From: Saccharopolyspora shandongensis
GTDB taxonomy: Bacteria > Actinomycetota > Actinomycetes > Mycobacteriales > Pseudonocardiaceae
Assembly (NCBI RefSeq): GCF_900106995.1
Contig: NZ_FNOK01000023.1
Span: 1 to 64,000, forward strand
Direction of reading: 5' to 3'
Length of the DNA: 64,000 nucleotides
The notes beneath the pieces were generated by a model that was not told the origin of the DNA, did no database searches, and saw nothing but the letters and a program-made list of their open reading frames with translations. Below are positions 55,520 through 64,000 of this stretch, one piece after another. A program made the position numbers and the translations under genes. Within the stretch, counting starts at the first letter, position 1; each line of letters begins with the position of its first letter.

Positions 55520-56872
55520 ATGCAGACCCAGCGAGACCACGTGCACGCCTACCAGTTCCTGATGGGCCGGATGAGTTCCGCCCTGGTGCTCGGCGATCCG
55601 GCCAGCGCCGAGGTGCCCGCCCGGCGGGCCGCGGTCGGCATCTACATCGGACTGGTGCTGGCGTTGCTGATCGCCGTCGGCTTCGGCATCTTCGGCTGGC
55701 TCGTCCCCGGCGGCAACAACTCCTGGCAGGCGCAGGGCGCGATCGTCGTCGAGAAGGAGACCGGCACCCGCTACGTCAACGTGGGCGGCGTGCTGCACCC
55801 GACGCTGAACTACGCCTCGGCGAAGCTGCTGCAGGGACCGAACGCCAGCGCCAAGGTGACGTTGCTTTCCCAGGCATCCCTGGCGGACGCGCCGCGCGGC
55901 GCGCCGCTGGGCATCCCGAACGCGCCGCAGATCTTGCCGTCAGCGCAGGATCTGGTCGGTGCGCACTGGCTGACCTGCCTGCCAGGCTCGGCCGGCGATG
56001 CCGCGCCCGGCTCGGCGGAGCTGAGCCTGAACTTCGATCCCGGCGCTCCCGCCGCGCCGCTGCCGCCGGACCGGTACGTGCTCGTGCAGTCGCCGGAGGG
56101 CACGCAGTACGTGCTCTGGGGCGGCGCGAAGCACCGGGTGGCCGAGCCGACCGTGCCCATCGCGTTGGGCATGGCGGCCGCGCGGCCCGTACCGGCGCCG
56201 CAGCCGTGGCTCGATGCGCTGCCAGATGGTCCGGTGCTCGCGTCGGCCGAGATCGCTGGCAGCGGCACCACGGGGCCATCCATCGGCGGCAAGGCGTACC
56301 CGGTGGGCCAGCTCTTCGAGCAGCGCTCCGCGAACGGCGACGTGCAGACGTTCGTGCTCCGCCGCGAGGGCCTCGCACCGATCAGCCGGACCGAGTTCAT
56401 GCTGCTGGAAGTCGCTCCCGGCACGCCGGAACCGGCCCGGATCGAGGCGGCGGCCGTCGCCTCGGCGCCGCGCTCGGCCGACCGGTCGCTCCTCGGGAGG
56501 CTCCCCGACCTCAGCGGAGCGCGGTGGCAGGACCACGGCCCGGCCGCGCTCTGCCTCCGGCAGGTTCCCGCCGGGCCGCGGATCGCCAGCGAGGTGGTCT
56601 TCACGGAGCCGGGCGCCGCCGCGGGCGGTGTCCACTTGCGACCGGGAACCGGCGTGGTGGTGGCGGCGATGCCGATCCCGCCCGGCCGGCGCGTTCCCGA
56701 CCGCTACCTCATCACCGGCGACAGCAAGTACCTGCTGCCGGACGACGACTCGATGCGGGCGCTGGGTTACGCCGGGGTGCCGGTGCAGCCCCTCTCGAAC
56801 GATCTGCTCGCCACCGTGCCGAGCGGCCCGGCGTTGAGCCAGGCCGCGGTCGGCGCGACCAGGAAGGGATGA
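55520..56872 (+). CDS. eccB: ESX membrane component EccB
   Basis: ATG at 55520 gives 450 residues. The start MQTQRDHVHAYQFLMGRMSS is the EccB signature, followed by one membrane helix (AVGIYIGLVLALLIAVGFGI) and F-G-W-L-V-P-G-G. The exported domain has GTRYVNVGGVLHPTLNYASA and repeats of Y-L-I-T-G-D-S-K-Y-L-L-P type. EccB links EccC/EccD to the outer layers. The stop overlaps the start of the next gene (ATGA at 56869-56872), so that protein is translationally coupled to the core machine. Confidence 0.95.
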   Translation: MQTQRDHVHAYQFLMGRMSSALVLGDPASAEVPARRAAVGIYIGLVLALLIAVGFGIFGWLVPGGNNSWQAQGAIVVEKETGTRYVNVGGVLHPTLNYASAKLLQGPNASAKVTLLSQASLADAPRGAPLGIPNAPQILPSAQDLVGAHWLTCLPGSAGDAAPGSAELSLNFDPGAPAAPLPPDRYVLVQSPEGTQYVLWGGAKHRVAEPTVPIALGMAAARPVPAPQPWLDALPDGPVLASAEIAGSGTTGPSIGGKAYPVGQLFEQRSANGDVQTFVLRREGLAPISRTEFMLLEVAPGTPEPARIEAAAVASAPRSADRSLLGRLPDLSGARWQDHGPAALCLRQVPAGPRIASEVVFTEPGAAAGGVHLRPGTGVVVAAMPIPPGRRVPDRYLITGDSKYLLPDDDSMRALGYAGVPVQPLSNDLLATVPSGPALSQAAVGATRKG

Positions 56873-59571
56873 AAGTGATGGCCACACGGTCCTCGTTGTC
56901 CCCGCTGAACAGGCGTCGCCGGGGCGCACCGGAGCTCGCGCTCGCCAGGCACACCGTCGGCAACGTGCTCGTCGTGTGCCCGGAGAAGAAGATGACCCCG
57001 GAGGCGCAGGCGCTGGCCATGTCCGTGGCCGCCGACGACGAGCACGAGATGGTCGTCGTCGACCTGCCCGTCGGCGTCCCGATCACGGCCTGGGATTCCG
57101 TCGCCGAGCTGCTGCCGCGGCGGCGTCGCGGGGTCCGGCTGATCCTCGGCGGCCGGTCCCGGGAGGCCACGGCCCTGACCGGCCAGTGGCTGTCGGAGCG
57201 CATCGGGCGCACCGTGGTGGCCCCGGACGGGGCGATCTTCCCTGGCGTGGGCGGGACGTTGTTCGTCCACTCCGGCAGGGGCAGCGGCTGGATCCGGTTC
57301 CGGCCGGGCCGGCCGCCAGAGTGGGAGGCGAAGCGCTTTCCCCGTCCTTCCTGGGATTCCGGCGCCACCGACCCCGTGCCCACCAGTTCCGTCGGCATGG
57401 CCGACCCGATCCCGGGCGGGGTGTGGATCCACGCCGCGGCCCGCGACGCCGGGTCGGGCGAGCATTGGTCGCGGCTGGTGAGCAGCATGCCCTGCCAACC
57501 GGACGTGCTCACCGTCGTGCTCGGTTGCCCGGGCACGCCGCCGCTCTCGCTCGACGACGTGAGCCGGTTCTGGCGGCAGCTCGACGACCAGGTCCGGGAG
57601 AAGGTCCGCTTCGTGCAGTACGGCCCCGTCCGGCTGCCGTCGGGCGGCACGCTCGGGCAGGCGCTCGCGGACCTGCTCGGAACCCGGGTCGTCTGCTACA
57701 CGGGAATGCCGGTCGGCTCGACGACGACCCCGGACATCTACACGGTGTGCGCGGACGGCGGGCTCGGCTGGCACGCCTTCGCCCGCGAGGTCGGGTACCT
57801 GCCGAGGACGGACCCCGCGTTCCGGGAGACTCCCGTGCTGCTGTCGCACCGCATCCCGGTCGGCGGGGTGGAACAGGTCGCGCCGGCGGTCTACTGGTAC
57901 ACACCCGACGCGGTGCTGGAGGTCGTGCAGTCCGGCCTGTGGGTGCGCCCGCCGGAGGGCGCGCAGAACGCGGCGGCGGTGCGCGCCGAGCCGCCGCGCG
58001 CCGACGTCAACGTCCTGGCCTTCGACGCCACCGACGAGAAGCGCGCCGAGCGCATGCGGCTGCTCGCCCAGGACGTGCTGGCCCGGCTGGATCCCGCCAC
58101 CCGGGTGCGGTGCCGGCTCGTGCCGGCCTCGGAAGTGGGCCGGGCGGAGATCCGCATCGCCGGTCCCGCGCAGGGCGAGCTGGTCGCCGAGGCGCAGCCG
58201 TCCGGGCCGTCGGTGGGCAACTCGTCGGTGATCGACACCGTGCAGCTGCCCGTGGTGAAGGCCGAGGTGCGCGCCGACACCGGTGGGCCCGCGGTCGTCG
58301 CGAGCCCGGTCGTCGAAACCCCGGTCGACACCGGGATTTCCCTCGACACCCGGGCGCCGGCCGACGTCGTCGTCGAGACCGGTGCCGAGGCCCCGCCTGA
58401 ACCCGCGCCCACCATCGCAGCGGCCGCGTCCGAACCCGCACCCGCCATCGCAGCGGCCCCGTCCGAACCCGCACCCGTCATCGCAGCGGCCGCGATCGAA
58501 CCCGCACCCATCGCCGCAGCGGTCACGACCGAGCCGCGGCCCGAGCCCGGCCCCGTCTCGGCGATGTCGATCCGCCTCGAGAGCTCTCCGATTCCCACCG
58601 TCGGCGAACCGCCTGCACCGCGACCGGCCGGCACCGCACCGTCGGCTCCGGAACCGCCCGCACCGAGTGCCACCCCGGCGCCGGAACCGGCCCCCGAACC
58701 GGCCCCCGAGCCGGTCAAGGCCGAAGACAGCCGCCCGGAAGAGCCGGAGGAATCCGCCGAGCCGCGACTCCAGCCCACCCCGCAGCCCGCGGCTTCGGCG
58801 CTGGTGGCCGATCACGGCCTCACCGAGGAGCGCGCCTGGCTGCGCCGGACCCTGAGCCGCGATTTCGACACCCTGTCCCACTCGATCTCCCGGATCCTCT
58901 CGGAACACCCCGGTTTCCAGGGCTCCGACGGCCGGTCGTCCGCCGACGTGCTGACCGATACCGTCGCCGTGCGGCTGTACCTCTCGGAGCGCGGCGACGC
59001 GATCGACCAGGCCCTGCGGACCGGCGCGAACGGGCCGCACGTGCCCTTCTCCCGCTGCGTGGTCTCCGGGCTGACCCGGCTGCCGTCGCATCGCGGCGCG
59101 ACCACGTTCACGGCGTCGCCGACCCCGCAGCAGTGGGAGCTCTACCAGCAGCGGCGGTTGGTGACCGACTGGAGCTTCATCCACGCGCTGACCGAGCCCA
59201 GCCCGGACCAGCAGGGCGAGCTCGACGTGCTGGTGTGGTCGATGACGGCCCGCCGCACCAAGCTGCTCGAACCGGGCGGCGTCGACGAGGTCGACAACCG
59301 CGTTGTCTTCGTGCCCGGCACCAGCTTCAAGATCCTGGAAATGGCGGAGCCGGGAGCGGACGGCACGCGGGGCCGGATCCTCCTCCGCGAACTGGCGGAG
59401 TCCGAAGTGGACGAATCCGGGCGGGTGGACGCGCGCGGATCGCTGGACGAGCTGGCGATCACGTCCCTGCGGCGCTGCGTCGAACGCTGGTCGGCGGCCC
59501 AGCCCCGAGGCGTGGTGGGGGAGTCCGCCACCCGCCGGTTCGGCTGGATGCCGGGGCTGGTGCAGCGGTGA
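56869..59571 (+). CDS. Large ESX-locus protein with ART-like C-terminal domain lacking the ExE Glu
   Basis: ATG at 56869 overlaps the eccB stop and follows AGGAAGGG. The 900 residues have an N-terminal globular part (to about 400: NVLVVCPEKKMTPEAQALAM, RGVRLILGGRSREATALTGQ, WLSERIGRTVVAPDG). A Pro/Ala/Glu-rich spacer (about 480-640) repeats A-A-A-S-E-P-A-P. The C-terminal domain, residues 730-870, contains SGLTRLPSHRGATTF, TDWSFIHALTEPSPDQQ, LVWSMTARRTKLLEPGGV and NRVVFVPGTSFKIL. Strand order and the R-G / W-S / V-x-F-x-P-G-T-x-F-K-I-L pattern resemble ADP-ribosyltransferases, but the Glu that precedes the last strand is replaced (V-D-N-R-V-V-F). No signal peptide. It could be a scaffold or an exported effector. 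Confidence 0.7.
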   Translation: MKVMATRSSLSPLNRRRRGAPELALARHTVGNVLVVCPEKKMTPEAQALAMSVAADDEHEMVVVDLPVGVPITAWDSVAELLPRRRRGVRLILGGRSREATALTGQWLSERIGRTVVAPDGAIFPGVGGTLFVHSGRGSGWIRFRPGRPPEWEAKRFPRPSWDSGATDPVPTSSVGMADPIPGGVWIHAAARDAGSGEHWSRLVSSMPCQPDVLTVVLGCPGTPPLSLDDVSRFWRQLDDQVREKVRFVQYGPVRLPSGGTLGQALADLLGTRVVCYTGMPVGSTTTPDIYTVCADGGLGWHAFAREVGYLPRTDPAFRETPVLLSHRIPVGGVEQVAPAVYWYTPDAVLEVVQSGLWVRPPEGAQNAAAVRAEPPRADVNVLAFDATDEKRAERMRLLAQDVLARLDPATRVRCRLVPASEVGRAEIRIAGPAQGELVAEAQPSGPSVGNSSVIDTVQLPVVKAEVRADTGGPAVVASPVVETPVDTGISLDTRAPADVVVETGAEAPPEPAPTIAAAASEPAPAIAAAPSEPAPVIAAAAIEPAPIAAAVTTEPRPEPGPVSAMSIRLESSPIPTVGEPPAPRPAGTAPSAPEPPAPSATPAPEPAPEPAPEPVKAEDSRPEEPEESAEPRLQPTPQPAASALVADHGLTEERAWLRRTLSRDFDTLSHSISRILSEHPGFQGSDGRSSADVLTDTVAVRLYLSERGDAIDQALRTGANGPHVPFSRCVVSGLTRLPSHRGATTFTASPTPQQWELYQQRRLVTDWSFIHALTEPSPDQQGELDVLVWSMTARRTKLLEPGGVDEVDNRVVFVPGTSFKILEMAEPGADGTRGRILLRELAESEVDESGRVDARGSLDELAITSLRRCVERWSAAQPRGVVGESATRRFGWMPGLVQR

Positions 59572-59635
59572 TGGCGGGGGAGAACCGCGATTTCGCGCGG
59601 AAGCATCGAGGGCGGCGGAGAGAGGATGACGGGCG

Positions 59636-62600
59636 ATGAACCGTGAACTGCTGGTGGTGGGCGGAGATCGGGCGGGGGCGCACCCCACGATCTCCTCGGC
59701 CCTCGCGGCGGCCCCCGACGGGGCGATGATCAGCGTCCGCGCCGGCCGGTACGAGGAGAACCTCGTCGTGAACCGGATGGTCAGCATCGCCGCCGAGGAC
59801 GGCGACGGCTCGGTGGAGGTGCACGCCGCCGAGGGCAGCGCGCTGGTGGTCGACGCCGGCGGGGTCCAGCTCCGGGGCCTGCGGCTGGCCTGCGATGACG
59901 CCACCGTCGCGGCCGTGGACGTGCGGCACGGCGAGGTCGCTCTCGACGGCTGCTGGGTGGCGGGCTCGTCGTGGGCGGCCCTGCTGACCAGGGGCGCGGG
60001 ATCGCTGGCCATGCGCGGGTGCGAGGTGACCAACACCGGCGGCGCCGGGATCGTGATCACCTCCTCGTCGCCGAGCACCGTGGAGGACACGGTCGTGGCC
60101 GACGTGGCCTCGTCGGCCGCCGTCGTCGGCGAGGACGGTTCCCTGACGCTGCGCCGGATCGTGGTCCAGCGACCGGCCGGCAACGGCATCTGCGTGAACG
60201 GGCGCGGCCGGTGCGTCATCGGCCAGGGCGTGATCACCGCCGCCGCGAAACCCGCGATCGTCGTGGAACAGGAGGGAAGTCTCGACGTCAGCGACCTGAC
60301 CGTGCAGGACGGCGAGAACGTCGATCTCTACTTCACCGGCGGCTCCTCGATCACGATCGCCGAGTCCACGTTCTCCGGCGCCGCGGTGCAGGCCGCGCAC
60401 ATCTCGGGCACCGCGCGGCCGGTGCTGCGCGGCTGCACCTTCACCGGCGCCGGCCGCAACGCGGTGCAGGTGACGGGGCAGGCGGCGGCCAGGCTGATCG
60501 AATGCGTCCTGGCGGACTCCCCGGTGGGGCTCATCGTGGACGGCGAAGCGTCGCCCAGGGTCGAGAAGACCTCCGTGCGCGGGTCAACCGAGGCGATCGC
60601 GCAGCTGTCCACGGCCGCGTCGGTGCACTTCGCCGGTTTCCGGGCCAACGCGACCGAAGGTGCCGGCCTGCTGGTCGAAGGCGGCGTGGTCGAGTTCGAC
60701 TACGCCTCGATCGAGACCGGCACCGCCACGGCGGTGGAGCTTTCCGGGACGGCGAAGGCGAAGCTCACCGACGTCACGATCAGCACCCGCGCCGAATCGG
60801 CCGTCGCGCTCACCGGCAACGGGCGCGCGGAGCTGACCTCCTCGATGCTGCGCGGCGGCGGGCTGGCGGTCGGCTCCGCCGAGGTCGTGATGCGGGACAC
60901 CGAGATCGTCGACGTGTCGTCGGACGGCGTCCGGGTCGACCGGGGCGGCTCGATCATCGGCACCCGCTGCCGCATTCGCGGGGCGAGCGGGCACGGCATC
61001 CGCGTCACCGACGGCGCCCGCGCGGAGCTGGCGGAGTGCGAACTGCTCGACAGCGGCGGGGACGGCGCGCACTTGGAGACCGCCGAACCGGTGCGGTTGA
61101 GCCAATGCGTGGTGAAGAACAGCGGCGGCATGGCGGTCCGGCGCCCGGCCGATGATCGCCAGGTCGTGGTGGAGAACCTGGTGACCCAGTCCGCGAGCAG
61201 CTCGCCGCGGCCGACCGGGAACGAAGGGCCGCAGCCGGAACCCGAGGCGGCCGGACAGGGCGATGCAAGCCTTCGCGAGGCGGGCGGCGCGGTGCTCGAC
61301 GGCCCGCTCGCCGAGCTCGACTCGCTCATCGGCCTGGAAGGCGTCAAGCAGGAAGTGCGCGGGCTGATCAACCTGATCCGGATGTCACAGGTGCGGCAGG
61401 AGATGGGCCTGCCGATGCCGCCGATGAGCCGGCACCTGGTGTTCGCCGGACCGCCCGGCACCGGTAAGACCACGGTCGCGCGGCTCTACGGCGCGGTGCT
61501 CGGCGAACTCGGCATCCTCTCCAGCGGCCACATGATCGAGGCCGCCCGCGCGGACCTCGTCGGGCAGTACATCGGGTCCACCGCCATCAAGACGACCGAG
61601 CTGGTGACCAAGGCGATCGGTGGGGTGCTGTTCATCGACGAGGCGTACACCCTGACCGCCAGCACCGGCGGCGTCGGCCCGGACTTCGGCCAGGAGGCCG
61701 TGGACGCGCTGATGAAGATGATGGAGGACCACCGCGACGAGCTGGTGGTGATCGTCGCCGGCTACTCCGAGCTGATGGAGAAGTTCCTCCAGTCCAACCC
61801 CGGTCTGGCCTCCCGGTTCACCCGGACCATCGAGTTCCCGAACTACAGCGTCGAAGAACTGGTCACGATCACGACCAACCTCTGCCGCAAGCACTACTAC
61901 GAGCTCACCGACGACGCGGTGGAGGAGCTGACCGGGTACTTCACCCGGGTGCCCAAGGGGGAGACGTTCGGCAACGGCCGTGTGGCCCGCAAGCTCTTCG
62001 AGTCGATGATCAGCACCCAGGCATCGCGGCTCGCCCAGAGCCCGCCCGCCAGGGACACCGACTTCAGCCGGCTGACGGCGGCGGACATCGCTCCGCAGAG
62101 CGCGATGCTGGAACAACTTCCGGCCGAGGAGACGGCGTCCCCCGACGCCGCCACCGACCCCACCTCGGCGGTGCGGGCCAGCCGGGCGTGGCGGCGGATG
62201 TCCGACCTGATCGGGCTCGAAGGTCCGCGCCAGTCGGTCGGTGCGAAGCTCGTTTCGCTGTGCGAGCGCAAGAACCACCGCCGGGCCATCGGGCAGCACG
62301 GCAACGCGGTGCTGACCGGGCCGCGGGGCAGTGGCAAGCGGGAACTCGCCCGGCTCTACGCCCAGGGGCTTGCCGAGCTGGGGTTGGTCGGCATCGGCCA
62401 GGTGGTGCGCGCGTCGCTCACCGAGAACCTGCGCCCGGGGTGGCCAGGACAGGCGGAAACCTTGGTGCACAGGGCGTTCCAGGACGCGCAGGGCGGACTC
62501 CTCGTGGTGGACGTCGACGCGGACGGCGAGCCCCAGCCGGAGGAGGCGGAGGCGCTGCTGGTCGCATTGCGCTATCACGCCGCCGATCCGGTGGTGGTGC

Positions 62601-62938
62601 TGACCGGCACCCGCCCCGGTGTGGAGCGCCTGTTCGGGAGCGTGCCGCAGCTGCGCGACTCCTTCGGGGAGTGGTGGGAGATCGACGCGTACTCCGCGGC
62701 TGACCTGGCCGCCATCGCGGTCCGGCAGCTGCGCGAACGCGGCCACGAGGTGCCCGACGATGTGCGCGCAGCGTTGCGCGCGCACATCGAGGCGTCCGGG
62801 GAGACCACGGTGCACGGCGTTCACCAGCTCTCCCGGCACCTGGCAAGGATGGCGGCTTCGCGCACGTTGGCCGCCGCCGACTTGGCGGGCCTGGCGCGGG
62901 TCGTGCCCGCGGTCGGTGGGCTGGCCTCGGTCGGCTGA
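59636..62938 (+). CDS. Right-handed beta-helix / AAA+ (CbxX/CfxQ, EccA-like) fusion protein
   Basis: ATG at 59636 gives 1100 residues. Residues 1-515 are parallel beta-helix repeats, for example GAHPTISSALAAAPDGAMIS, GAGSLAMRGCEVTNTGGAGI and GARAELAECELLDSGGDGAH. Residues 555-830 are an AAA+ ATPase of the CbxX/CfxQ type, as in EccA: DSLIGLEGVKQEVRGLINLI, Walker A FAGPPGTGKTT (about 605), Walker B GVLFIDEAYTL (about 663) and FGNGRVARKLFE. Residues 850-1090 are a second AAA+ domain with Walker A LTGPRGSGKRE (about 893) but a degenerate Walker B (L-L-V-V-D-V-D-A-D). EccA proteins act on ESX substrates before export; here the usual TPR-like N-terminus is replaced by a beta-helix. Confidence 0.88.
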   Translation: MNRELLVVGGDRAGAHPTISSALAAAPDGAMISVRAGRYEENLVVNRMVSIAAEDGDGSVEVHAAEGSALVVDAGGVQLRGLRLACDDATVAAVDVRHGEVALDGCWVAGSSWAALLTRGAGSLAMRGCEVTNTGGAGIVITSSSPSTVEDTVVADVASSAAVVGEDGSLTLRRIVVQRPAGNGICVNGRGRCVIGQGVITAAAKPAIVVEQEGSLDVSDLTVQDGENVDLYFTGGSSITIAESTFSGAAVQAAHISGTARPVLRGCTFTGAGRNAVQVTGQAAARLIECVLADSPVGLIVDGEASPRVEKTSVRGSTEAIAQLSTAASVHFAGFRANATEGAGLLVEGGVVEFDYASIETGTATAVELSGTAKAKLTDVTISTRAESAVALTGNGRAELTSSMLRGGGLAVGSAEVVMRDTEIVDVSSDGVRVDRGGSIIGTRCRIRGASGHGIRVTDGARAELAECELLDSGGDGAHLETAEPVRLSQCVVKNSGGMAVRRPADDRQVVVENLVTQSASSSPRPTGNEGPQPEPEAAGQGDASLREAGGAVLDGPLAELDSLIGLEGVKQEVRGLINLIRMSQVRQEMGLPMPPMSRHLVFAGPPGTGKTTVARLYGAVLGELGILSSGHMIEAARADLVGQYIGSTAIKTTELVTKAIGGVLFIDEAYTLTASTGGVGPDFGQEAVDALMKMMEDHRDELVVIVAGYSELMEKFLQSNPGLASRFTRTIEFPNYSVEELVTITTNLCRKHYYELTDDAVEELTGYFTRVPKGETFGNGRVARKLFESMISTQASRLAQSPPARDTDFSRLTAADIAPQSAMLEQLPAEETASPDAATDPTSAVRASRAWRRMSDLIGLEGPRQSVGAKLVSLCERKNHRRAIGQHGNAVLTGPRGSGKRELARLYAQGLAELGLVGIGQVVRASLTENLRPGWPGQAETLVHRAFQDAQGGLLVVDVDADGEPQPEEAEALLVALRYHAADPVVVLTGTRPGVERLFGSVPQLRDSFGEWWEIDAYSAADLAAIAVRQLRERGHEVPDDVRAALRAHIEASGETTVHGVHQLSRHLARMAASRTLAAADLAGLARVVPAVGGLASVG

Positions 62939-62947
62939 GGTGGTGGT

Positions 62948-63001
62948 CCGGGCACACCTCGTGCCCGGAGGGCTCCTGGTCGGCCCACGCCGACCAGGAG
63001 C
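62948..63001 (+). terminator. Tandem hairpins after the beta-helix/AAA gene
   Basis: CCGGGCAC/GTGCCCGG (62948-62955 and 62961-62968, 5-base loop) is followed by GCTCCTGGTCGG/CCGACCAGGAGC (62972-62983 and 62990-63001, 6-base loop), both perfect. They begin 10 bases after the stop and probably end or attenuate the eccC-to-AAA transcript. Confidence 0.85.
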
Positions 63002-63049
63002 GACTTGTCGTGCCGTTGACTTGATTCGGAAAGCTTTCAGGAGGCTCGA

Positions 63050-63460
63050 ATGTCCGAAGTGGATCGTCGTAACGTGGAGATGTTGCGGGAGGAGTACGAA
63101 CGCCAGGTCACCGGCCTCGCCGAGTCGCAGCGGCGGATGAGCGAGGCATCGGCGACCGCGGTGTCCCCGCGCCGCGAGCTGTCGGTCACGGTCGGCCCGC
63201 AGGGCGTGATCACCGAGCTGAAGTTCCTGACCAGCACGTACCGCCGGCTGGCGAAGAACGAGTTGTCGGAGCTGGTGATCCGCACGATCGCCGACGCCCG
63301 GGACAAGCTGAACGACCAGCTCGCGGAGATCATGACGCCGATGATGCCGCCGGGGCTGGACGTGAAAGCCATGCTGAACGGGGAGATCAGCGCCGAGAAG
63401 CTGGCCCCCGACGAGTCCAAGCTGCCGCCCCTGCTCAGGGAGCGGCTGAACCGGCGCTGA
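63050..63460 (+). CDS. YbaB/EbfC-family protein (EspL-like)
   Basis: ATG at 63050 has GGAGG upstream (TTCAGGAGGCTCGA). The 136 residues open with a helix (VDRRNVEMLREEYERQVTGL), then V-S-P-R-R-E-L-SVTVGPQGVITELKFLTS, the YbaB/EbfC beta-hairpin pattern, then ELSELVIRTIADARDKLNDQ. EbfC proteins bind DNA as dimers; in mycobacterial ESX-1 the related EspL stabilises EspE/EspF-type substrates. A small hairpin follows (GCCGCG-CTTTT-CGCGGC at 63470-63486). Confidence 0.85.
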   Translation: MSEVDRRNVEMLREEYERQVTGLAESQRRMSEASATAVSPRRELSVTVGPQGVITELKFLTSTYRRLAKNELSELVIRTIADARDKLNDQLAEIMTPMMPPGLDVKAMLNGEISAEKLAPDESKLPPLLRERLNRR

Positions 63461-63566
63461 GGACCGGACGCCGCGCTTTTCGCGGCCGCGTTGGGGGCTT
63501 GCGCGCCCCGGAGAAGCGGTAACGGGACCGAACTCGACCACGGGTGTGAGCGGAGGAACGAGGACC

Positions 63567-64000
63567 ATGAATCAGTTCTGGGTAGATCCGGAGAACCTGA
63601 GCAAGACCGGTCAGGGTTACGGAGAGGTGCATGCGAGGTTGATCGGGCTCCAGCAGCAGTCCGCCCCGCTCAGCGCCCGGTACCAGGCGAGCTTCGGCGA
63701 CGACGACGAGGGCCGCGAGTTCTTCCAGAACTTCGAAGACGGCCAGCAGACGTTCCTCGACGGGGTGGGAGGGCAGTCCAAGGCGTTGCTCTACATCAGC
63801 GACGGCCTGTACGAGAACGGGAAGATGTACGCCGGTTCCCGGGACGAGGCCGACCAGGTGTCGCACAAGTTCAAGACCGCGGGCGAGAACGGTTCCGGCG
63901 ATTCCCAGAAGCCGACGGGCTACAACCGTCCCGCCGAGAAGGTCCCGCTGGAAAAGACGACCGGCTACGTAGCGGCCAGGGCCTCGAAGGCGCTAGCGCC
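63567..64000 (+). CDS. WXG100-like ESX protein, incomplete at the window end
   Basis: ATG at 63567 follows CGGAGGAACGAGGACC. The frame is open to the last base, giving at least 144 residues. It starts M-N-Q-F-W-V-D-P-ENLSKTGQGYGEVHARLIGL, then QQSAPLSARYQASFGDDDEG, FFQNFEDGQQTFLDGVGGQS and LLYISDGLYENGKMYAGSRD. The helical hairpin with G-D-D-D-E-G at the turn (instead of W-x-G) and the D-x-x-x-G-x-x-Y-xx-D/E tail fit the WXG100/LXG-like N-terminal domain of larger ESX substrates. A long C-terminal part probably follows outside the window. Confidence 0.8.
   Translation, partial: MNQFWVDPENLSKTGQGYGEVHARLIGLQQQSAPLSARYQASFGDDDEGREFFQNFEDGQQTFLDGVGGQSKALLYISDGLYENGKMYAGSRDEADQVSHKFKTAGENGSGDSQKPTGYNRPAEKVPLEKTTGYVAARASKALA

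Noticed and set aside
56206..56868. 5' extension of the 900-residue ESX protein into eccB
   Set aside because: The eccB frame is clearly coding there. The ATG at 56869 with AGGAAGGG and stop/start overlap is the natural start.

Overview
The window is high-GC actinomycete chromosome. GC-rich third positions, frequent GTG/TTG starts, GTGA/ATGA overlaps, an ESX-type (type VII) secretion locus, an ECF41-type sigma factor and many WYL/GntR/LysR/Lrp regulators suggest a Pseudonocardiales-like organism such as Saccharopolyspora. That placement is an inference from gene content; no rRNA or other marker is present.

Layout. (1) 1-2.8 kb is debris: an IS5-type transposase end, a sulfite-oxidase-like tail, a frameshifted CocE-type hydrolase and one small secreted protein. 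(2) 2.9-9.3 kb holds single accessory genes: a lectin-like protein, an isochorismatase-fold protein lacking the catalytic Cys, a propeller-like protein, an NmrA-like/cupin pair, and a WYL regulator divergent from an epoxide hydrolase. (3) 9.75-17.1 kb is a metabolic island: LuxR-type regulator, glutamate-decarboxylase-like enzyme, nitrilase-family amidase, PxpA (divergent), PxpB, PxpC, a short biotin carrier and a biotin carboxylase. It could link 5-oxoproline, glutamate and GABA, or be a split urea-carboxylase-like enzyme. (4) 17.2-21.8 kb is a collapsed operon on the minus strand: an intact NCS1 permease, then truncated DUF1116, FdrA, carbamate kinase and GntR genes joined by deletions, with a damaged IS200/IS605 element in the middle. 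(5) 22.0-25.6 kb carries a TIR-TM-WD40 protein and an O-methyltransferase. (6) 25.7-33.3 kb has a secreted GH5 glycosidase and two amino-acid modules: Lrp/PLP lyase, and LysR/permease/PLP lyase. (7) 33.3-35.5 kb has an ECF41-type sigma gene with a likely autoregulated promoter, a carboxymuconolactone-decarboxylase-fold protein and a SnoaL-like protein. (8) 35.6-40.9 kb is a urease operon (ureAB-C-F-G-D, no ureE) with an unusually long alpha subunit and a Cys/His-rich insert in the fused gamma-beta subunit. (9) 41.4-44.6 kb has a FadR-type GntR regulator, a small secreted protein and a membrane-anchored PLL-type propeller. (10) 45.4 kb to the end is the ESX locus: two WXG100 proteins, two ESX-associated proteins including a Pro-rich repeat protein, EccC, EccD, EccB, a 900-aa protein with an ART-like but apparently inactive tail, a beta-helix/AAA+ fusion, an EbfC/EspL-like protein and a partial WXG100-like protein. 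MycP and EccE are not seen.

How the genes work together: the ESX genes run in one direction with short gaps and probably form one secretion machine, although strong hairpins at about 46.03 and 62.95-63.0 kb suggest separately tuned segments. The urease genes form one minus-strand operon. Several regulators lie divergent to their likely targets and have palindromes in the shared promoter region. No CRISPR array, rRNA or intact tRNA was found.
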